Below are positions 61,904 through 64,000 of a stretch of 64,000 bases of DNA, in pieces. The position numbers and the translations under genes were made by a program. Within the stretch, counting starts at the first letter, position 1, and every line of letters starts with the position of its first letter. Below the pieces are notes generated by a model. That model was given only the letters and a program-made list of their open reading frames with translations. It was not told the origin of the DNA and did not search any database. Source of the DNA: JBMNCR01 sp049366695 (lineage in GTDB: Bacteria > Bacillota > Clostridia > Eubacteriales > Alkalibacteraceae); assembly GCA_049366695.1 (NCBI GenBank), contig JBMNCR010000056.1, positions 1 to 64,000 of the forward strand. The letters run 5' to 3'.

Positions 61904-62468
61904 AAATTCTGTGGTGGTGCAGTATTCTAGTCAGATCTATCACTTTTTAAGGCGGGGCTAAAAATCCGTCAAAGGGCACATCGATGAAGTTCCTTGTTTT
62001 GGCTTCTGACGCCCAGTTGGGGGTTATTTCAGGGAGTAAGGAAGATGGGGCGATCCACAATGGCATGTGGGCGATGACCCTGCTTCCGTGGAGACCCAAT
62101 TTATTGGGAGAAACCTGCTAAGGTGTTGAATAAATATTGAGGCAGTGTAGCCTGCCTTGAGTGAGTTAGGTGGATGGAATGTTCAGTCCTTATGCTTTAG
62201 AGCTCAAAGCTAGAGGGTATTGCTATTCGAAACCTACCTTGCAAAAGAGGCTAGGAAGTGATGTGACTGTAGAGGAAAACTCCTAGACTGTTCTATACAG
62301 AAATATAATAAGGATTACAGTGTGTACTAAGTGGTAATCTAGCCCTGTTGATGGTGACACAACAGAGAATGAGTTATGGGAAACCGTCTGGTTGGCGACA
62401 ATTAGATATCATTCTGGGAAAACCTGCTGGACCTAAGTCGCAAAGTTTACTTATTATATTACCACCAT
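61904..62468 (+). ncRNA. OLE (ornate large extremophilic) RNA
   Basis: About 560 bases with no reading frame, clearly less AT-rich than the flanks, and with the purine-rich, hairpin-rich texture of a large structured RNA. The ends pair: GTGGTGGT (61911-61918) with ACCACCAT (62461-62468). Internal segments such as TGGGGCGATCC, GTGGAGACCCAATT...GGGAGAAACC and CCTGCTGGACCTAAGTCGC look strongly constrained. The position decides the call: known OLE RNAs lie after ispA and beside oapA, exactly as here. OLE forms a membrane-bound ribonucleoprotein with OapA and affects tolerance to cold, alcohols and magnesium in the studied Bacillus. A covariance search would confirm it. Confidence 0.85.
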
Positions 62469-62506
62469 GATATTAATATTTTAAAGAATTATGAATAACA
62501 TAGTTC

Positions 62507-62553
62507 TTTTTTTGTTGAATAGGAAAATTTTGCTTTACTATTCAATAAAAAAA
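62507..62553 (+). terminator. AT-rich hairpin after the OLE-type RNA
   Basis: TTGAATAG / CTATTCAA (62515-62522, 62538-62545) extended outward by seven T facing seven A, 15-base loop. It lies about 40 bases past the closing stem of the large RNA and may end it, though the T run is in the 5' arm. Confidence 0.5.
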
Positions 62554-62583
62554 GAAAAGGATGTAGTGATTATACTTCTCTCT

Positions 62584-62697
62584 GGTGATGCATTTACGTA
62601 TTTTACGCTGTAGCAGGACAACAGCATGTACTGTGAGGATAGCAAAGTAAAATGCGGAAAGGCGAAACAGAGGCGGATTTAGATATGTATCATTACC
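62584..62697 (+). ncRNA. Compact structured RNA between OLE and oapA, possible riboswitch
   Basis: About 114 bases of higher-GC, non-coding sequence that fold into nested stems. The outer stem is GGT+GATGCAT (62584-62593) with ATGTATC+ACC (62685-62691, 62695-62697) around a 3-base bulge. A second is GTATTTTAC / GTAAAATGC (62598-62606, 62647-62655), nine pairs with one G-T. A hairpin GCTGT / ACAGC (62607-62611, 62621-62625) sits inside. Purine-rich unpaired stretches (GGAAAGGCGAAACAGAGGCGG) follow. It is 150 bases before oapA. I cannot match it to a known class; it may be a regulatory leader of oapA or an extra 3' domain of the OLE transcript. Confidence 0.55.
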
Positions 62698-62848
62698 TTT
62701 ATACAGGTGATGGCGTATGTTTTATATTTCTAGAATTTGAGGTTGATATGTATATTAACAATTTTGAGAAGTATTATTGCTAATTGTAATATACTTTAGA
62801 CTTATTATTAAAGAAAATGTAAGTTGTATAAAAGGGGAAAAAATAAAA

Positions 62849-63424
62849 ATGAGAAAGAAAAATAGTAATACAAGAAATAAGAAAACAAGTAAAAAGAATA
62901 CATGGATTATATTAATAACTATTTGGACATTTTTTTTAGCTGTGGGTTTTAACTTTATATCAGAAGTATTACTAACTAATAGACATATATTAATATCATT
63001 TATTATTTTACTAATAATTATATTCATTGGAATTTTTTTTGATATGATTGGTATTGCAGTGGCTTCAACCGATTTAACACCGTTTAACTCAATGGCTTCA
63101 AATAGAGTTAGGGGAGCTAAAGATGCTGTTGATATAGTAAAAAATGCAAGCCAAGTATCTAACTTTTGTAATGATGTGGTTGGTGATATTTGCGGAATTA
63201 TCAGTGGTGCTACTTCAATAAGTATCGCTTATCAATTATTGACGTATTATTCAATATTAGATATTTCGTTTACTATTGTCATATTAAATGGCTTTGTGGC
63301 ATCGATTACTGTTGGAGGCAAAGCTATAGGTAAAAATATTGCACTTGGAAATAGTACTGAAATAGTGTATAAAGCAGGGTATATTATTTCTATAATTAAA
63401 GGAATATTTGGTAATAAAAAATAA
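62849..63424 (+). CDS. oapA: OLE-associated membrane protein OapA
   Basis: A 191-residue protein with a very basic N-terminus (RKKNSNTRNKKTSKKN), about four membrane helices (near 21-37, 48-68, 115-130, 141-160) and the loop DMIGIAVASTDLTPFNSMAS then GAKDAVDIVKNASQVSNFCNDVVGDICGIISG. This fits OapA, which binds OLE RNA and anchors it to the membrane, and which is related to the membrane domain of CNNM/CorC-type Mg2+ transporters. The basic tail is a natural RNA-binding element. ATG at 62849 with AAAAGGGG upstream; the loop and gene order support the call. Confidence 0.88.
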   Translation: MRKKNSNTRNKKTSKKNTWIILITIWTFFLAVGFNFISEVLLTNRHILISFIILLIIIFIGIFFDMIGIAVASTDLTPFNSMASNRVRGAKDAVDIVKNASQVSNFCNDVVGDICGIISGATSISIAYQLLTYYSILDISFTIVILNGFVASITVGGKAIGKNIALGNSTEIVYKAGYIISIIKGIFGNKK

Positions 63425-63439
63425 GAATAGGTGATGAAG

Positions 63440-64000
63440 TTGAATAAAAGGTTAGACTCATATTTATTTGAAAATGGATATTTTGATAGTAGAGAAAAAG
63501 CAAAAAGGAATATAATGGCTGGCAATGTATTTATTAATGGAAAAAGAAAAGAAAAACCGGGTGAAAAAATTAAGAATATTGAAACTATTGAGATAAAACA
63601 AAAAGAACTTATTTACGTGAGTCGTGGAGGATTAAAAATAGAAAAAGCTTTTAAGGTATTTGATTTTGAAGTAAAAAATTTGATAGCTATGGATATTGGT
63701 GCATCTACTGGAGGATTTACTGATTGTATGTTGCGAAATGGTGCGAAAAAAGTGTATGCAATTGATGTTGGATATGGACAATTGGATTGGAAATTAAGAC
63801 AGGATGAAAGAGTGATATGCTTAGAAAGAAAAAATTTTAGACATATGGATTTTGAAGAAATTAATGAAAAAGTTGATAGAATTACTATGGATGTATCATT
63901 TATTTCAGTAGTAAAACTATTAGAAAAAATAAAAATATTTTTGAAAGAAAATGGTGAGGCAGTTATTCTTATAAAACCTCAATTTGAAGCAGGCAAAGAA
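63440..64000 (+). CDS. tlyA: TlyA-family rRNA 2'-O-methyltransferase, N-terminal part
   Basis: The first 187 codons are in the window; the gene runs off the right edge. An S4 RNA-binding domain (RLDSYLFENGYFDSREKAKRNI, split at about 3-60) leads into a FtsJ-like methyltransferase: MDIGASTGGFTDCMLRNGAKK (SAM loop, about 78-98), YAIDVGYGQLDWKL, and DVSFIS and ILIKPQFE with the catalytic lysine. The TTG at 63440 gives the standard N-terminus with AGGTGA upstream; the ATG two codons earlier (63434) touches the ribosome site. Usually follows dxs in Clostridia. Confidence 0.93.
   Translation, partial: MNKRLDSYLFENGYFDSREKAKRNIMAGNVFINGKRKEKPGEKIKNIETIEIKQKELIYVSRGGLKIEKAFKVFDFEVKNLIAMDIGASTGGFTDCMLRNGAKKVYAIDVGYGQLDWKLRQDERVICLERKNFRHMDFEEINEKVDRITMDVSFISVVKLLEKIKIFLKENGEAVILIKPQFEAGKE

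Noticed and set aside
61904..62468. RNase P RNA or tmRNA as explanation for the large RNA after ispA
   Set aside because: It is longer than either, lacks a tRNA-like end and the RNase P core motifs I know, and its position next to an oapA-like gene fits OLE.
20902..63525. Many 60-160 codon antisense frames inside known genes, such as those opposite plsY, the SorC regulator and oapA
   Set aside because: They are shadows caused by AT-rich codon use; none has its own ribosome site, recognisable domain or conserved context.

Overview
The window reads as chromosomal DNA of a low-GC, anaerobic, endospore-forming member of the Clostridia. Reasons: very AT-rich sequence with strong AGGAGG-type ribosome binding sites and many TTG starts; [FeFe]-hydrogenase maturation (hydF); a B12-dependent ribonucleotide reductase; spore cortex/coat-type proteins; T-box leaders on thrS and pheST; a 2-hydroxyacyl-CoA-dehydratase-type activase; and an OLE RNA with its partner gene oapA. 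No rRNA, tRNA, prophage, intact insertion sequence or CRISPR array was seen. One 100-base N gap lies inside a GC-rich tandem repeat (13387-13486).

Layout. 1-1.9 kb (minus): hydF (partial) and aspA behind a leader that looks like a transcription attenuator. 1.9-7.2 kb (minus): a hypothetical gene, then a pantothenate/CoA operon (DUF2520 reductase-panB-panC-panD-coaB-coaC, with CoaB and CoaC on separate genes). 7.5-15.9 kb: ndk, a degenerate GGDEF protein, an NdpA-like protein, spore-type proteins (LysM-GH18, ferritin-like coat protein, proline-rich repeat protein), SRAP, plsY and a DUF1540 peptide. 16-25.9 kb: nrdJ, a PadR/HAAS pair, a TraB-family protein, a MazG-like pyrophosphohydrolase, a class IV aminotransferase with a DUF6873 protein, DUF421/DUF4363, and a HAD phosphatase. 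25.9-38.3 kb: T-box-thrS, a short FtsH-like protease, infC-rpmI-rplT with an attenuated leader and an AUU start, ktrB-ktrA-trmH, and T-box-pheS-pheT. 38.3-49.7 kb: a GGDEF/HD-GYP sensor, a divergent acetate-kinase-like enzyme, a membrane protein, an FGGY kinase and a 1422-residue activase.

49.7-56.7 kb is the most unusual metabolic locus. A SorC regulator, GutM, and glucitol-type PTS components IIC, IIBC and IIA are followed by a SAF-domain oxidoreductase of the homoserine-dehydrogenase-like/DXR-like (DRL) family, where a sorbitol-6-phosphate dehydrogenase would be expected. After a terminator come a HAD-IIA phosphatase and a glycerol-1-phosphate dehydrogenase, an AraL/AraM-like pair. The locus probably imports and phosphorylates a polyol other than sorbitol.

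56.7-64 kb: a 1-kb gene-free stretch with hairpins, then the housekeeping cluster asp23-nusB-tsaD-like-xseA-xseB-ispA. This is followed by an OLE-type large RNA, a second compact structured RNA, oapA, and tlyA running off the end. The dxs gene often found between ispA and tlyA is absent here; OLE and oapA occupy that position.

All functional calls come from reading motifs, lengths and gene order. No database search was run.
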